Assembly: GCA_012934845.2 (NCBI GenBank)
Contig: WNNJ02002011.1
Span: forward strand, 1 to 64,000
From: Pomphorhynchus laevis
Taxonomy: Eukaryota > Acanthocephala > Palaeacanthocephala > Echinorhynchida > Pomphorhynchidae
Direction of reading: 5' to 3'
Length of the DNA stretch: 64,000 nucleotides
Both the position numbers and the translations under genes were made by a program. Below the pieces are notes generated by a model. It did not search any database and had not been told where the DNA came from. It was given only the letters and a program-made list of their open reading frames with translations. Positions 44,090 to 56,984 of the stretch are shown here, in pieces; position 1 is the first letter of the stretch; each line of letters opens with the position of its first letter.

Positions 44090-47000
44090 AACAAGTTTTT
44101 ACCATGTCGGAGCTATCAAAGGTTTGTACTTTTCCAGCATAAATGCATGCATATTCCAGTGATATTCCATAAATTTCAACTGTTTCGTCTACAAATAACG
44201 GTATAAACGACTTAAAGGTAGGTAACGATTTGATTTTGCATGGTAACGAAGGTGATGCTCCAGCTGAGCTCCCTCTGTAAAGAAACATGCTCACCTCGTC
44301 GCAGTTTCACCTATTATTCCAATTTCTAGGCACAAATATTTTTTCGAATTACTGAGATCATTTGTATCTAGATACAAAAATAGAGTTATCTTAAACTCTA
44401 CAAGAATAACAGGCAATAATTACCTTATCACATTCGCCTCTTCTGGCCAAGGAGAATCAGGCTCATTAAGCCACTGTTTCATATTAACCTATTTTGGCTA
44501 CTGTAAAATATCAAACATCACGCCAGAGCTCGACGCTGAGGACATTACGGCACTGGAGAGAACCTATAATATAAAAAATCTCAGCTTTATCAATAGTAAG
44601 GGGAACACCACCTTACACATAGTTTTCGGTACAACATACGAGGAGTATGCACTCCTTCTCTCGGAATCAGCCTCCAACCCTTTCTTAGGGTATAATCTGA
44701 GAATACAGTTAATTGAGTTTAATAATTTGACTTACCCCAATTGCAACTGCCATGCATGAAGGCACTGGAGCTCTGCATGCCCCAAAGAAAAATATTATGG
44801 GATATGTGCATCGAGAGAAGAACAAGATTCACTAGCATGCAGTGCGGTTACCCGCTGTGTTAACTATGGATTACATCACCCATCATGATCACGTAAATAT
44901 ACGGTGTTCAAAGCCAACCAAAAGCGGCATATGGGTTCCTCTGTTAAGAAAATGGCCACCTATATCATCCATACTACTCCCTGATTCCTCCTGTCTACGC
45001 AGCTTACAAAGCTTTATAATTCCAGATAAATGCCAAATTGGCGGCCATGGAGACTAGGATCAAAAGTCAAGTGAAAGCTTAAACTACGCTTACCACTACT
45101 CAATCAACACCTCAGTGGAACTCGGGAGGTGCTTCTGCCCTTCGTATTTTATTTGGTCAAGATACAGATGTTATAATCTTTCAGGAAACTAAATCTATCC
45201 GGTCTCCCCAGGATATTACTCGGTTTATGCCTAAGCACATGACCTCCCACTTTACTCAATACATAACCCCACCTCACTCTGTTTCTTCTCAAGGTCTTTT
45301 AAACTTAGTAAAATGCCATTAAGATCATTTCTTAATGACATGTCAAAGGTCATAGCCTTCACTTCTCATGGTATTTTTACCTTAGTAAAATGTGAGTTTT
45401 GATCATCTCTTATTTTGCATTATTCTTGCCCGATCCTGTATTGTTTAGCGATAACACTCTGGAAGAACGGTAAACGGAAGAAATTCGGCCGGAATACATT
45501 CACAAGAACAGTGACTTCCTGGACCGTATTTTGGGTAGCGGCTCTGACATGTCACTTGGTAACTTCAACGACAGAACTAGTCGTTGGATTAATGCAGCAC
45601 TTCGCAAATCAAGGAACGTTTACCTTTCCTCTACCTTTCATTGCACAAAAACAAATTCACTCATCGACATAGTACTGCTATACGAGAGGTGGTTGCTAAA
45701 TCCTACCTGTATTAAGCAGTCGCATCAACAACTGTCAACCTCACATGACTTACTTCGATGGCGATTATAGGAAGGCACGTTGCTGAGGAGGAGGTTTCAC
45801 ATTGATCCAATCAGAGTAGCCGTCCGCCGTCTACCAGGATGCTAACTACTCTCCCTTGTCGTAGAAAATGTGAGTCTATCCCGATTTAACTTATATCTTT
45901 CTTCTCAAGCTACCGCAATACTTTAGACAACCTATAACAGTCGTTTATTTAATCCTACTTCAGCAAAACTCAAGGTCCTAGATAAAATGCAAAACATTCC
46001 CAATCTATCTGTTTCCCTCAGACAAGCCCTCTATGGAGCTTTAGATATAGGTTTCAGCTGAGTAGAGATAAGAGGCTACCGATATCCTGAATGCCTGGGG
46101 TTCAACTTCCGGGCACATCCAGATCCAATGCGCCACTTTCCACTCTGGCCTTACAGTTTTTGAGAGACAATCAGAGAAAAGAGATTGCAATAACACTGCT
46201 GCTAGCCTCCCCCTATGTCGCCAACATCAATATTAGCTCGAGAATATTTTTATCAAAGAAAAAGTCCTCTAATGTCCGAAAGATCTGCACCATATTTCAA
46301 TACAAAATTACCTTATCTTCATCTACGAAAATGTGCTTGTACTTAGAATCCACGACCATCTAAGTAGGCGTAACTTAATCCCATTAAGTTTTCATGGGTT
46401 CGTCAAAAATCGCTTGATTCATTCCGCAATAGTTAAAGTGCATCGGCATTGTCAAGATAACAGTCATCAGCTTGCTTCAGCTGTTTTCCTTGATTTTTCC
46501 GCTGCAGTTGACCGCATTTGCATTCCTTTGTTATCTCTTCTTTCAGGTCCCTCGGGTTACCTTTGAGAATTGTTAGCAGGATGGAGATATTGCTGTATAC
46601 CAAGCGATTCTTTTATGAAGATGACCCTGATGCAAGTCAGTTCTACCCTATTACAGATGTGCCTCAAGGCTTTCCACTTTCTCCTATCTTATATCTTGCT
46701 GCCTCCATCGAACTATTCAAAACATTTAAACGCGATCGACAAAATAGTGGTATACGCTGATTATACCACAGCTCTGTTCTCTGGACGCAGGGACATAAGT
46801 GTAGTCTCGAAAATCAGCCCCTTATTTTTGAAATTAAAAGACCAGTTAGCCACGTCCAATCTTATTCTCAACTCATCTATATCACAGGTGGTTGTATTTA
46901 ATGATGCCCATGCGACAAAGAAAAGACTAAAAAGACTAGCAACCTCAGCTCTATCTCCCATTTTGAACAATCAACCACTCTCTACCTTTACATCTCGAGT

Positions 47001-47395
47001 AAAATATCTGGGGTGTACCATTACGGTTACATGGTCGACCGGTTCACACTTAAATAAATTTAAGCGTGTACTGAAAATAGCTAGATGATCCCTGAAAAGG
47101 ATCCGCTAGTGGACTTCCGCTAGAACAAAGACCAAGGTTTTTGAAGCTCATCATCTCGAGATTACCTACCATATGACGCCTCGACTGGACCATCAGGTGT
47201 GTGAGAGACCCTTAGTGGTTTAGACTGAAGGCGGCGCAATGTTGTAGGCTGGAGGGATCTGATCCCCATGACCTAACATTGGATAAGACAACCCAATGAA
47301 ACATATTCGTTGTTCTACCAAAAGATCATTTTCTTTTGATGCTTAACTTATTTATTTATAATGTTTTATCTTTTGTATTAAGAAAATCTTTATTT
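44090..47395 (+). mobile_element. Jockey/I-like LINE copy F, heavily decayed
   Basis: ORF1 opening MSELSKV at about 44106 directly follows copy E. ORF1 reads KISNITPELDAEDITALE and SNPFLGYNLRIQLIEFNNL, with eroded knuckles. ORF2: LGNFNDRTSRWINAALRK (45531), AVFLDFSAAVDRIC (46333), VVYADYTTALFSG (46740; second Asp changed to Tyr). A duplicated stretch is near 45295-45410. The TTATTTATTTATAATG tail is near 47345. Confidence 0.85.
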
Positions 47396-47957
47396 TATTA
47401 TTGAGTCGTTCAAAAGAGCGGAACAATTTAAGGAAGTAGTAAAGCTGTGATTTACTGAAAAAATATCTGGGTTATTTGCTTTGGTGTATTGCTTTATAAC
47501 TTGAAATTCAACAAAGTTGCCAATATTGAATGGTTGGTCCCTGGAAATTGGAAGTATTTGTGTGGTTGACTGCATCAAATAATTTATCAAAAATTTAGAA
47601 AAAGAAGCAGAGTTAGTTAATCGTTTTAAACATTTCCGTACTTTGTGAATGTGATCATGTTTAGAGCATCAAAAAACCAAGCAATTAGCACATTTACTGA
47701 TATTGAACCTTGATCTGACTATGAATGCGATGAAATTGTTTAAGACTGTGCAAAGGTCGATAACCATGGGAAAGATTAAAATGATGAAAATATCGTAGAT
47801 GATGAAGTCGGATAAGATTGAAAACACGAAGACAACGGTAAAGACGAAAACTATGTAGAATACTAAGATTATAGGATTATGTGCATAGTGATTCCACTAT
47901 GTTCGGAGTGGTTATGTAAGTTCGATACTATTACTTTATTGCTATTATAATGTCCAA

Positions 47958-48095
47958 TATTTCGCGTGGCCTAATAGATAAGTCTTTGAATTCCGGAGCC
48001 GGAGACCATGTTCAAGTTTTGTCTCGGACGTGCTTTCTATGTGATGCTTCCTTACAAACTTCGGCTCCTTTGGAAGTCGATATATAATAATCTAC
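47958..48095 (+). mobile_element. tRNA-derived SINE-like repeat
   Basis: Possible A box TGGCCTAATAGATAAG at 47967-47982 and possible B box with TTCAAGT at 48011-48017. The GAGAC/GTCTC arms around the B box resemble a widened T-arm. It is not a functional tRNA because the acceptor stem does not close. Confidence 0.5.
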
Positions 48096-48117
48096 AGTTT
48101 ACTTCCTACGTGCAGAA

Positions 48118-48384
48118 ATGGCGAGCTTTCCTAATTTTTACACTGAACTACATAAAATCACTTTTGGAATAGAAAGAGCAGAAAGTTTGACGAGTAGAAG
48201 AAATTTTAAATTAAAAGTTGATATCGGTGCCACTAAACTTCTCTACCGAGTTATGAAGATCGTACCTGTAATCTCCTTGCTAATGTGTAGATTTGCGAAG
48301 TGTAAGTCCTTTAGAAAACTGACAATGAAAGTTTCTTTTCTTATTGGAGTTTTGAAGATTTTGGATGCTTTGAACAGAACGTAG
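48118..48384 (+). other. Unrecognised 88-residue ORF
   Basis: MASFPNFYTELHKITFGI and onward, basic, with one mildly hydrophobic stretch. No family recognised, and its AT-rich setting makes chance possible. It lies 850 bases upstream of POLR2H. Confidence 0.2.
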
Positions 48385-49227
48385 ATATGGCGATCGTGCG
48401 ATAAGAACGCTGACTTCGGTTTGTAAGAACCTTTTCCTCACATAACACTGTACTGAATAATCTTATTCTCGACTTACTTATTTGCTATCAACAATCAATT
48501 AGTTGCTTATACGCATCATGCTAGTTATTAATGAAACATTTATTTGATACTTTAAAAGCGAATGCAGTTTTTCTTGAGCAAATTGAATATAAATATTTTG
48601 TAAATCGATGCGTTTGGGTAAAACCGACAATGCTATGTATTTGCTGGTTGATCCTCAGAATGATGAAATATACTCTCTCTATATCTAGGATATTTGCTTC
48701 GGTATAGTACTTTGTAACTTGAAATCCAACAAAGATGCCAATATTGAATGGTTGGTCCCTGCAAATTAGAAGTGTTTGTGTGGTTGTTTGTATCAAATAA
48801 TTTATCAAAAATTTAGAAAACGAAACAGAGTAGTTCATAAAAGTTTTAAGTTAATTACAACCTTGAAGGTGAAGTACCAGAGCTCCGTCGAAATATTGGA
48901 TTATAACCAAATAAAAGGTGATGTTTCATCGTCTTCTTTGATTGGAAGAAGGCGAATTCACGACTCTATAGAATACGACATAACATGAATATCCGTAAGA
49001 GAGAAATTTGATGAACTACATCCAAACTTAATGGAAGTTTGTTCAATGTTGATATGTCCTAAATGATAAATAACTATTTAATTATATTTAATTATTCAAA
49101 TTATTTAATATGAATAATTCCATTCTCTAGTTACTTAGTTGCTTATCAACAATTACTATAGACACCACGTTAGTTATTAACTAAACTTCATCTTTATATT
49201 AAAATAAAAACTATTTTTGTAATGTAG

Positions 49228-49677
49228 ATGTCAGATGTCCTTATTGAAGATATATTCGACGTACGTGAAATTGACCCGGATGGCAAAAAGTTTGATCTTG
49301 TCTCCAGATTGTTTTGTGAAAGTGAATCCTTTAAAATGAATCTGATTTTGGACGTAAATATTCAGTTATATCCTATTGAAGTTGATAGCAAATTTCGTCT
49401 AGTCATTTGTGCAACGTTGCGAGAGGATGGTCTCTTAGACGAATCGGATATTCTTTTACCGGCAAGAAGTAAGGCAGATCAATTTGAATATGTAATGCAC
49501 GGCAAAATATACAGGATTGAGGCAGCTAATCAAAATAATGATAACAAAATTCGGCGAATTTCAGTTTATGTATCGTATGGTGGTCTCTTAATGAAACTGA
49601 CCGGTGAAGCCAACCATCTTCAAAGCTTTAAACTCGATTCTAACGTGTATTTACTTATGAAAAAGCTTGCATTTTAA
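49228..49677 (+). CDS. POLR2H: DNA-directed RNA polymerases I, II and III subunit RPABC3 (RPB8)
   Basis: Complete at 149 residues (human 150), one exon. The N-terminus [19 protein letters not shown], then [32 protein letters not shown], and the C-terminus [10 protein letters not shown] match RPB8 almost residue for residue; the OB-fold protein is shared by all three nuclear RNA polymerases. The acidic loop after LREDG is changed and slightly short ([15 protein letters not shown]). The ATG at 49228 corresponds to the known start; the TAG just before it could be a splice acceptor for a 5' UTR exon. A Penelope-like fragment begins about 270 bases downstream. No sign of decay. Confidence 0.97.
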   Translation: MSDVLIEDIFDVREIDPDGKKFDLVSRLFCESESFKMNLILDVNIQLYPIEVDSKFRLVICATLREDGLLDESDILLPARSKADQFEYVMHGKIYRIEAANQNNDNKIRRISVYVSYGGLLMKLTGEANHLQSFKLDSNVYLLMKKLAF

Positions 49678-49949
49678 AATTTTATCAATCGCCAATTGAA
49701 ATATTGAATTACAAAATAACTAAATTTAAGTATTGATTTACGAAATAATTTTGTATGCATATGTAAACTTCAAAAAATCCAATTTTGTGACGATTAAATT
49801 TTGTCGTAGTTACACATTGAATAATGCATTTAAAATACTAATTACATTTAAATATATTTAGTGAATACAATTAAATATGATTAATAAATTAATACATTTA
49901 AAATACAATTATATATAAAATATAATTTTGATAATAATTATAATAATTT

Positions 49950-51110
49950 TGATAAATTAAAATTATTCAAAAGTAGGAAAATCTATATTCAGACAAATAA
50001 AAGGTGTTCCAATGGGTGGTAATAGTAGCCCAATTATAGCTGACTTGTTTTTAAGCTTTATAGAATATGAATTTGTTCATAACTGTGTAAAAAATAAATC
50101 TAAACAATATAAATATATGAAATATATGTTTCGATACATTGATGATATATGTGTATTTAATTCTAATAATTTTTATTCAATTAGTGAGCACATTTATCCA
50201 GAAAGCCTTATTCTTAATAAAAAATGATATTAACTGAGCTGAGGAGAAACACTTTTGGAATTGATCAACATTTCTTTAGCAAAATTTAATATATCTTGGT
50301 ATGAGCATGAAATATTTTTCATGCTCATACTAATTTTTCATTATTTCAAAATATATGAAATATATGTTCCGATACATTGATGATATATGTGTATTTAATT
50401 CTAATAATTTTTATTCAATTAGTGTCGATACATTTATGATATATGTGTATTTAATTCTAGCAATTTTTATTCAATTAGTAAACAAATTTATCCAGATAGC
50501 CTCATTCTTAGCAAAACCAATAATAATGATAAAGAAGGTTTATATCTAGATATGAACATTAAATAAACATTAAGTAAAACTACTATTAATTTTTATCGTA
50601 AAGATGACATATTTAAATTTACAAGAAACATATTTTTGCATGAGCATTTATGCATGCAATATAATATAAAATATAATACATTAAATAATGAAATTTTAAG
50701 AATTGCAACAATATGTAATGATATTGGTTTTCTTCAAAATCATTTACATAATTTAATAGATACATATTTTAAACTAGGTTACTATAAAAATAACATCAAG
50801 CAGAAAATAGTAAAATATTTAAGAATCCAGGTAGCCTCATTCTTAATAAAACCAATATTTATGATAAAGAAGGTGTATATCTAGATATGAACATTAAATT
50901 AACATTAACTAAAACTACTATTAATTTATATCGTAAAGATGACATATTTAAATTTACAAGAAACATTTTTGCATGATCATTCATGCATACCATATAATAT
51001 AAAATATAATACATTAAATAATGAAATTTTAAGAATTGCAACAATATGTAATGATATTGACTTTCTTTAAAATCATTTAAATAATTTAATAGATACATAT
51101 TAATATTATA
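49950..51110 (+). mobile_element. Penelope-like element, rearranged partial copy
   Basis: Begins within the RT near motif B (VPMGGNSSPIIADLFLSF) and runs to the C-terminal region. The stretch around FRYIDDICVFN appears three times (about 50120, 50355 and 50425), and the C-terminal part twice (50515-50820, 50840-51110). A perfect short fold-back is at 50299-50330. Rearranged and non-functional. Confidence 0.85.
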
Positions 51111-51859
51111 TGATCCAAATATAAAGATAAAATGATATTTGACAGTTTTTTAAAGATGACGACAGTAAATTGACAACATATTTATAAAACAATTACGTCA
51201 ACTTGGAGAAATATATTTTATATTAAATTTTAAAAATGCGTAGTCTAGAAAAAAGGTAAAATTGATAAATATTTTTATTATTTAAACAAACTGTTGGTTT
51301 GTAATGTTTTAGGCAATTACGAAGATCATCATATCATTTGTGGTGTCTTCCTGCAATAAAATATCACACCTTTATGTAACTTAATTATTAAACTCGTGTT
51401 ATTCATCATACTTAAGCAATAGCTTTTAATTTTGGTAATTTCTTGTAATATTATTGTAGCAACTGCTTTTTTAGAGAATTTAATTTTAAAATGTGTATTG
51501 TTAGATAAACTAATATAATTTAAGTATACATAGAAAATCGATTAAGTTACTGGCCAGTAGTAACTAGGTTACTATAAAAATAAAATCAAACAATTTAAAC
51601 TCTTAAGCTGAACATTTATATGGATTGATAATATACTCTGTGTTTGAATAAGATAAACTAGATAATCAAATTTCATCAGTAAATTTAAAATTTTTAAACT
51701 TTTAAGTTGAAATAAAGGTATTTATCAATATATTAACGAATCCTTAATCTCAATAAAACTAATATTGATGATAAAGAAGGCATATACGAATGAACATTAT
51801 GTTAACATCACTTAAAACTATTATTAATAGTTTTAAGATTCATTGTAAAGATTACAATA
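51111..51859 (+). mobile_element. AT-rich spacer with small Penelope-like fragments
   Basis: 51111-51555 shows nothing recognisable. 51556-51690 matches the end of the Penelope RT and its 3' UTR (AGATAATCAAATTTCATCAG). 51740-51850 matches an internal RT piece (GATGATAAAGAAGG). Confidence 0.55.
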
Positions 51860-53005
51860 TAAATTGTAATCCACCAACCTATTCTTCTTTCTCGTCTTCG
51901 TTATGCTTACGGATTTTCTTCCTCCTCCGTATCATGGTTTGCCTCATATCTATCCGACCGTTATTTTCGCGTCTGTTTTAAGTCATCATCCTCCCCTCCC
52001 ATCCCTATTTTATGCGAGGTCCCACAAGGTTTAGTCCTAGGTGACCTGCTTTTCTCTCTTCTGTATGGCGATATCTCTCCGTTTATCAAACCTTACTTCG
52101 TTAACGTCGTGCAATACGCCGATGAAATCCTTATCTATGTTCATGTATCCACCCATCGCATACACGATATCGACATTTCTGACTCAAACTCTCTATATTC
52201 TATCTACAAATGTCTATCCAATCTCCATCTCGTTCTAAACCGCGACAAGTCCAAAATAATGTGGATCCTCCCTCGTCAATCTAACATATATCCTCCCCTT
52301 GTATATTTTGCCTCATCAATCATCCCCATAGTGCACAATCTCACTTTCTTAGGCTCAAATTTCGATAATCACCTTTCCCTTAAACCCTTCGTCCATGACA
52401 AGGTCCGCTCGTCTAACTTAACTCTCCGTGACATCCGCAGTATCCCCCCTTATCGACTTCCGGTCTTGTATGTATCTTTTTTTATCGTTTCTCTTCCTTA
52501 AAATCGATACTGCCTCAGCCTTTTCGCCAATTCTCCAAAATCCATCATCCTACCCCTACAACGCATCATCAACACCGCCGTTCGAGTGCTCATACGTATC
52601 GTCGATTCGACCTCACCCACATATATTGGCCAACTCCTAGCCCGACACCCACATTCGCATACAACTCCGCCTTCTCGTAACTTTTCGGCCCATCGCTGTC
52701 GGCTCCCCATTATTCATCAACCTTCATTTATTAGACGAATCTCGCCCTACCTCTCTATCACTGCGATACAGTAATTCCATCTTACTCCACGTTCCCAATT
52801 ACTCCAACAACTACGGTCTTCGACCCTTCCTCGTCGCTGGCCCACTTGCCTGTTATCAGCTCCCTCTCGACGTCCGCCGCGTTACCTCTTTTATCATATT
52901 CAAATACCCCATCCGTTCCCACCTTCTCGACACATGATTTAGATTTTTAATTTTATTTTGGTCCTGTAAGCGTGCGCCGGCACGCATTTGCCACGTATTA
53001 GTTCC
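51860..53005 (+). mobile_element. CR1-like LINE, divergent partial copy 4
   Basis: ORF2 fragment from before motif B: SVSWFASYLSDRYFRV, then VPQGLVLGDLLFSLLYGD, QYADEILIYVH (second Asp is Glu), NRDKSKIMWILPR. Clearly more distant from the 4330-8650 element than copies 2 and 3. 3' hairpin GCGTGC-GCCG-GCACGC at 52970-52985. Frame broken after about 52440. Confidence 0.85.
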
Positions 53006-53009
53006 CTCT

Positions 53010-53290
53010 GCTAAGTTGGTTAGATGAATAGTAATGGCATATGCTACCTGATAGCATATCAGTTCCTCCTAATGACCTTTATTCCTTATTCGTATGCATT
53101 GTATATTATTTAGTGATCAATTCATAAAATTCTTGTAAATCTGGAATACCGCGTATTTGTGTCGTAATAAAAGTTAATACAATAAAGGCTGAGACCTGAT
53201 AGCACAGTAGTTCCTCCTGATGACCTTTAAGCTTTATTCTAATGCATGATATATTATCTATTAATCGATTCATTAAAATACTAAATAATA
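53010..53290 (+). repeat. Two tandem copies of the structured Penelope-associated motif
   Basis: ACCTGATAGCATATCAGTTCCTCCTAATGACC near 53046 and the related sequence at 53191-53228. In the second, AAAGG (53184-53188) can pair with CCTTT (53224-53228), next to GAGACC and CTGATGA. Both are followed by the same AT-rich tail (ATATTAT-TATTA-TC-ATTCAT). Confidence 0.55.
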
Positions 53291-53403
53291 AAAAATCTTG
53301 ATTTTTATTCTAATCTTGATTTGTAATCTCGAATTGCAGAAAATCTAAAATTTTACATTTCTAATACATAAGCTCTATATTTTTTAAACAATAATCATAC
53401 CTA

Positions 53404-53550
53404 AATATGTTAATTTATAGAAACAGGGAAATTAAAGACCAACGGAATTATTCAATATATCAATAGCAACTGCCATTGATATATTGAATCTGATAATTTA
53501 ATAATTCCTTTGGTCTTTAATTTTACTTTGTTCCTATAAATTAACATATT
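53404..53550. repeat. Fold-back with about 65-base arms
   Basis: AATATGTTAATTTATAG at 53404-53420 is inverted at 53534-53550 and most of the sequence between pairs, with small gaps and a short central loop. It lies 330 bases upstream of the C9orf85-like gene. Confidence 0.75.
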
Positions 53551-53883
53551 ATAAATTCAAGGAAATTGATGACTTAAATATCTTCAATACCAATCATTTT
53601 TATTATTAATAACTAGTTAAGTAGTTTGATAGCCTATTAAATTTTACTTATTAAATTTAAACTTTGAATCAAAATGCAAATAATTTTAATATATTTTAAT
53701 TACTCTGACCCATTTATTAATCTACAAAGACTTAATAACAAACTTTTATTAATAAAAGTTTCTTAAAAAAATAAATTTTAAATTTTAAATTTTTCGATAA
53801 ATTTTAAATTTTACAATGTTCCCATCTAGCCAATAATCTATTTTTATTGAAGATTCGTTCATTTTAGATACATATTTTCCGAA

Positions 53884-55693
53884 ATGTCTAGTCAAAAATC
53901 CAGAAGCCGAAATACTAAATATTTCAATGAGGTCGCCTTCAAAAATACTCTTCACAATAAAAGCAAAGAAATTAAGGCTTTGAATAGTTTAACTTTTGAA
54001 GACTTATGTGTACGATGTCATCAAATTTTGAAATGGAAAGTAAAATACAACAAATATAAAAAAATTACCAAACCAAAAAGATGGTATGGTTTAATTATCA
54101 TTTAAGTGTCTTTATTATTTATAAATGTTTAATTGATTATTGTTTTGAATATTCAATTTATTTAATATAAAATATTTACTAACTAACAGTTAAAAAAACT
54201 TAAACTATCAAAAAATTTTTAATTTCTAATTTTGTCCAATCGGCGATAATCTAAATATCATAATTAAAAGTTTATAAATTAATTTAAAAATTTTAATTTG
54301 TAAAAATGTGCATTAATAAATGTATCTAATAATATATGTAACATTGTGCTAATCGCGAATTATCGATTGATACAAAAATATACAAATATTTGTAAATATT
54401 AATATATCAAATATACATAAATATTAAGGTAGTTAAATTAAAAGTTTATGTATTTAGTAAAATTGTATAATTTATATAAATTTATTAAAGATAATCTGAG
54501 CGAGTGTTAATTCAAAAAATATCAACACAAAATTAACATCAATTCAAAGCTTATTTTCATTTAAAACAAGCTACCAGAGTTCAATTATAAATTTTAAATA
54601 AAAATGTTTTGTTAAAATTAATAATAAAAGGAAATGACTTTTATGTCATTTTCATGACATAAAAGTCATTTATGTCATGACTTTTATGTCATGACATAAA
54701 TGACATAAAAAGTCATTTATGTCATGACGTGAAACGATAGTGAAAAATAGTCAAATAACCAACTTTTTAAATAAATAAAATAGATTTTTTAAAGAAAAAA
54801 GAAATATGGAATTATTTTATTTATATTTGCAGCAATAATTTAGTATAAAACTAAGAATTAATATAAACTAAAACTAAGAATTTAAAATGAAATTGCAGTA
54901 CTTGTGATAGTAAAAAATTTAATTTTTAAATTCAATTTTTATTTTTTTTATTTTTTAAATTTTTTAGACTTGTCTCTGAACTCACAGCGATTATTAATAA
55001 TTAAATTATTGTTTCTTCGAAAGGAAAGTCCTGGTAATACTATATGTATACTTATTAGTATTAAAAGTAGGAAACGAATTTATACTGCTTTTACAGCTTG
55101 GTTGTATGTTCATTCATTGAATGCTTAAAGATTTTGTAATTTTTATATTATAAAAATTAATGAATTTAATTAATGAATTCATGAATTTTCCAATTAAGAT
55201 TGAACAAAATACAAATTGTAATTAAACAACTGTAATTGTTCAAAATAAAGTTTGACTAGTGAGATTGATTAATAAATTTTCTCCTTATACGTCACATGTT
55301 GTATATGTCAATAATAGCATAATCATTTACAGCTTATTTAGACATGAATATTTAAGATGTTGATAAACATGGTATTATACAATATAAAACATTTTTATTG
55401 TAATTTTATCAATACGGCGAGTTTGTTTTGCAAATTTTTAATTTTTGCTCTATTTATAGTATTAGGTGCTCGAAACCAAACGTCACCAAGTCTTACTACA
55501 CGATATGTGATGTATGTTCTGCCAAAGAAAATATATGCCCTAAATGTGGTTGTAATGATCGGTAAAGCATTGATTTGGTTTGCAATTGCAAATTTAGTAC
55601 ATATTTTTAAGACAACCAAGAGAAGACGTAACATTAAACGAGGCTTATTTAAGTGACGATAATAATTCATCCAGCAGCGGAGAAAGTACTTAA
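53884..55693 (+). CDS. C9orf85: C9orf85-like zinc-motif protein, three exons
   Basis: Exons 53884-54083, 55460-55561 and 55612-55693 join in phase to 127 residues. The N-terminus MSSQKSRSRNTKY and LCVRCHQILKWKVKYNKYKK match the family's RCKEVLEWRVKYSKYK region. Exon 2 then supplies KPKR-CIRCSKP, ICDVCSAKENICPKCGC. Seven or more Cys in CxxC pairs fit a zinc-binding core. Exon 3 is an acidic Ser-rich tail (EAYLSDDNNSSSSGES). The molecular role is unknown in all species I know of. Intron 1 is 1376 bases and holds a palindromic ladder; intron 2 is only 50 bases, from GTAAAG to TTTTTAAG. The human protein is somewhat longer at the C-terminus. Confidence 0.88.
54633..54727. repeat. ATGACATAAAAGTCAT ladder in intron 1
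   Basis: The palindromic piece ATGACATAAA-GTCAT alternates with its inverse at least five times over 95 bases. Same kind of structure as 28737-28940. Confidence 0.85.
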
Positions 55694-56979
55694 AAAAATT
55701 ATTTGATGTATATCTTTTGATTACTCACTATAGATTTGATATTTCCATTTGGTTAATAGAAAATTTGACTGAATGGATATGGTTAAATGGAATTGAAATT
55801 ACTATTTGATTAATGACGAATTAAGTAATGACGGGAATTTACGTTATGCTTGGTTTAGGGATAATTTTAGATCTCTAAAATAAGCTATAACTAATTGCTT
55901 ATAAAAATAAGCTATTTAAGAATAAGCTGATTGAAGTTATATGTATATTGTCTTTCACATTATCATGTGCTTCCAATAAAGTATTGAGTTTCTACAAATA
56001 TCTTGCAATGAGAGGCAACAGTGAATCTGGCTCATTTGGCAAACGACATGGTTTAGAGAATACATTTTCAAATGCTTGAGGTTACAGAAAATATTTTATG
56101 TAATTTACTTTTAGTTTCCTTATGGAAAAAGGCCTAATAAACCTAACTGACAATTGCCAACCTATTCAATTAGCGTCCAATGTTTGTTGGTATTTGATTA
56201 AATATTCGACAAAAATATGGATTTGGAAGTGAATTGTGTAGAATATAGAAGCCAACAACTAAACATAATTTATGATCAAAAGTGTAGATGACATGCATAA
56301 CATGCAATATTTTTCAAACGGGTACTGATAGGATTGTCCCTTATACGGCGCATTTAACATGTGGTTGATGATAATTATAGAGTTAAAGTGATGCAGGCAA
56401 AATTAAATTGTAAATTGTAAAATACGTGGACTCAATAAACTAATCTGGTTAGTGATCAATCATTCATTCACTCAGATATCATTTTTTTTCGAGTATATCT
56501 AAACTATCCGTGCTGCATGTTGCCACATTACGAGTGAATTATGCCATCAAATAAAAATTATTTACGTAAGGTTCGCGATGTGCGAACCTTACGTGCGTAA
56601 GGTTCGCACATCTTGTTTGATGTTTCATATTCCATGCTAGCGGTGAATAAGGGATCAGGGACTTCAATCCCACCACACCGAACCGGTCATGTGAGAAACG
56701 CTGTCTTCAGTGGTAAGATTTTGATCAGTTAGTGAGAAATTGTTTTTAATTATGTTTGACTATGATGTTAATTGTGAGCATTAAGAAGAATACTTCGTAA
56801 CAAATATGTCCATTTCCATTAAATTAAGTGTATGAAGCCGGTATAAGCGATTTGCGGATTGATTTGATCCATCTGAGTTAATTTTTACGACTATGTGTAA
56901 GGAATTTTTCTGTGAATTTTCCAGTAAATAGACTTGCTAAGATTTACGAATTATATGTAAATATGGTCCTATTTTTGAA
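55694..56979. other. Intergenic AT-rich DNA
   Basis: No gene recognised. A fold-back ladder at 56565-56610 has ACGTAAGGTTCGC, its inverse (56583-56595), and the first form again (56596-56610). The stretch after it (56640-56710) is less AT-rich but has no recognised motif. Confidence 0.35.
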
Positions 56980-56984
56980 GTAAA

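Larger units (their letters stand above)
47445..48840. repeat. Duplicated unrecognised sequence, two copies
   Basis: 47445-47615 and 48685-48840 are about 80 percent alike. Both keep a frame open on the minus strand reading RDQPFNIG-FV-FQV-K-YT-AN; the second frame runs 105 residues (48838-48521). No family recognised. It could be an old repeat or the remains of a duplicated gene. Confidence 0.4.

Noticed and set aside
36690-47395. Telomeric retrotransposon array like HeT-A/TART
   Set aside because: No telomeric repeat is seen, copies also occur in the opposite orientation and singly, and host genes follow. Only the tandem layout is kept as a finding.
47958-48030. Functional tRNA gene
   Set aside because: Only A- and B-box-like sequences are present; no acceptor stem or standard anticodon arm. 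Called a SINE head instead.
53884-54105. Complete 73-residue single-exon protein
   Set aside because: The last seven residues come from reading into intron 1; the donor at 54084 and the matching downstream exons explain the gene better.
55357-55670. 99- and 91-residue ORFs on both strands
   Set aside because: The region is exon 2, intron 2 and exon 3 of the C9orf85-like gene. Spliced reading matches the family; these ORFs read through introns.
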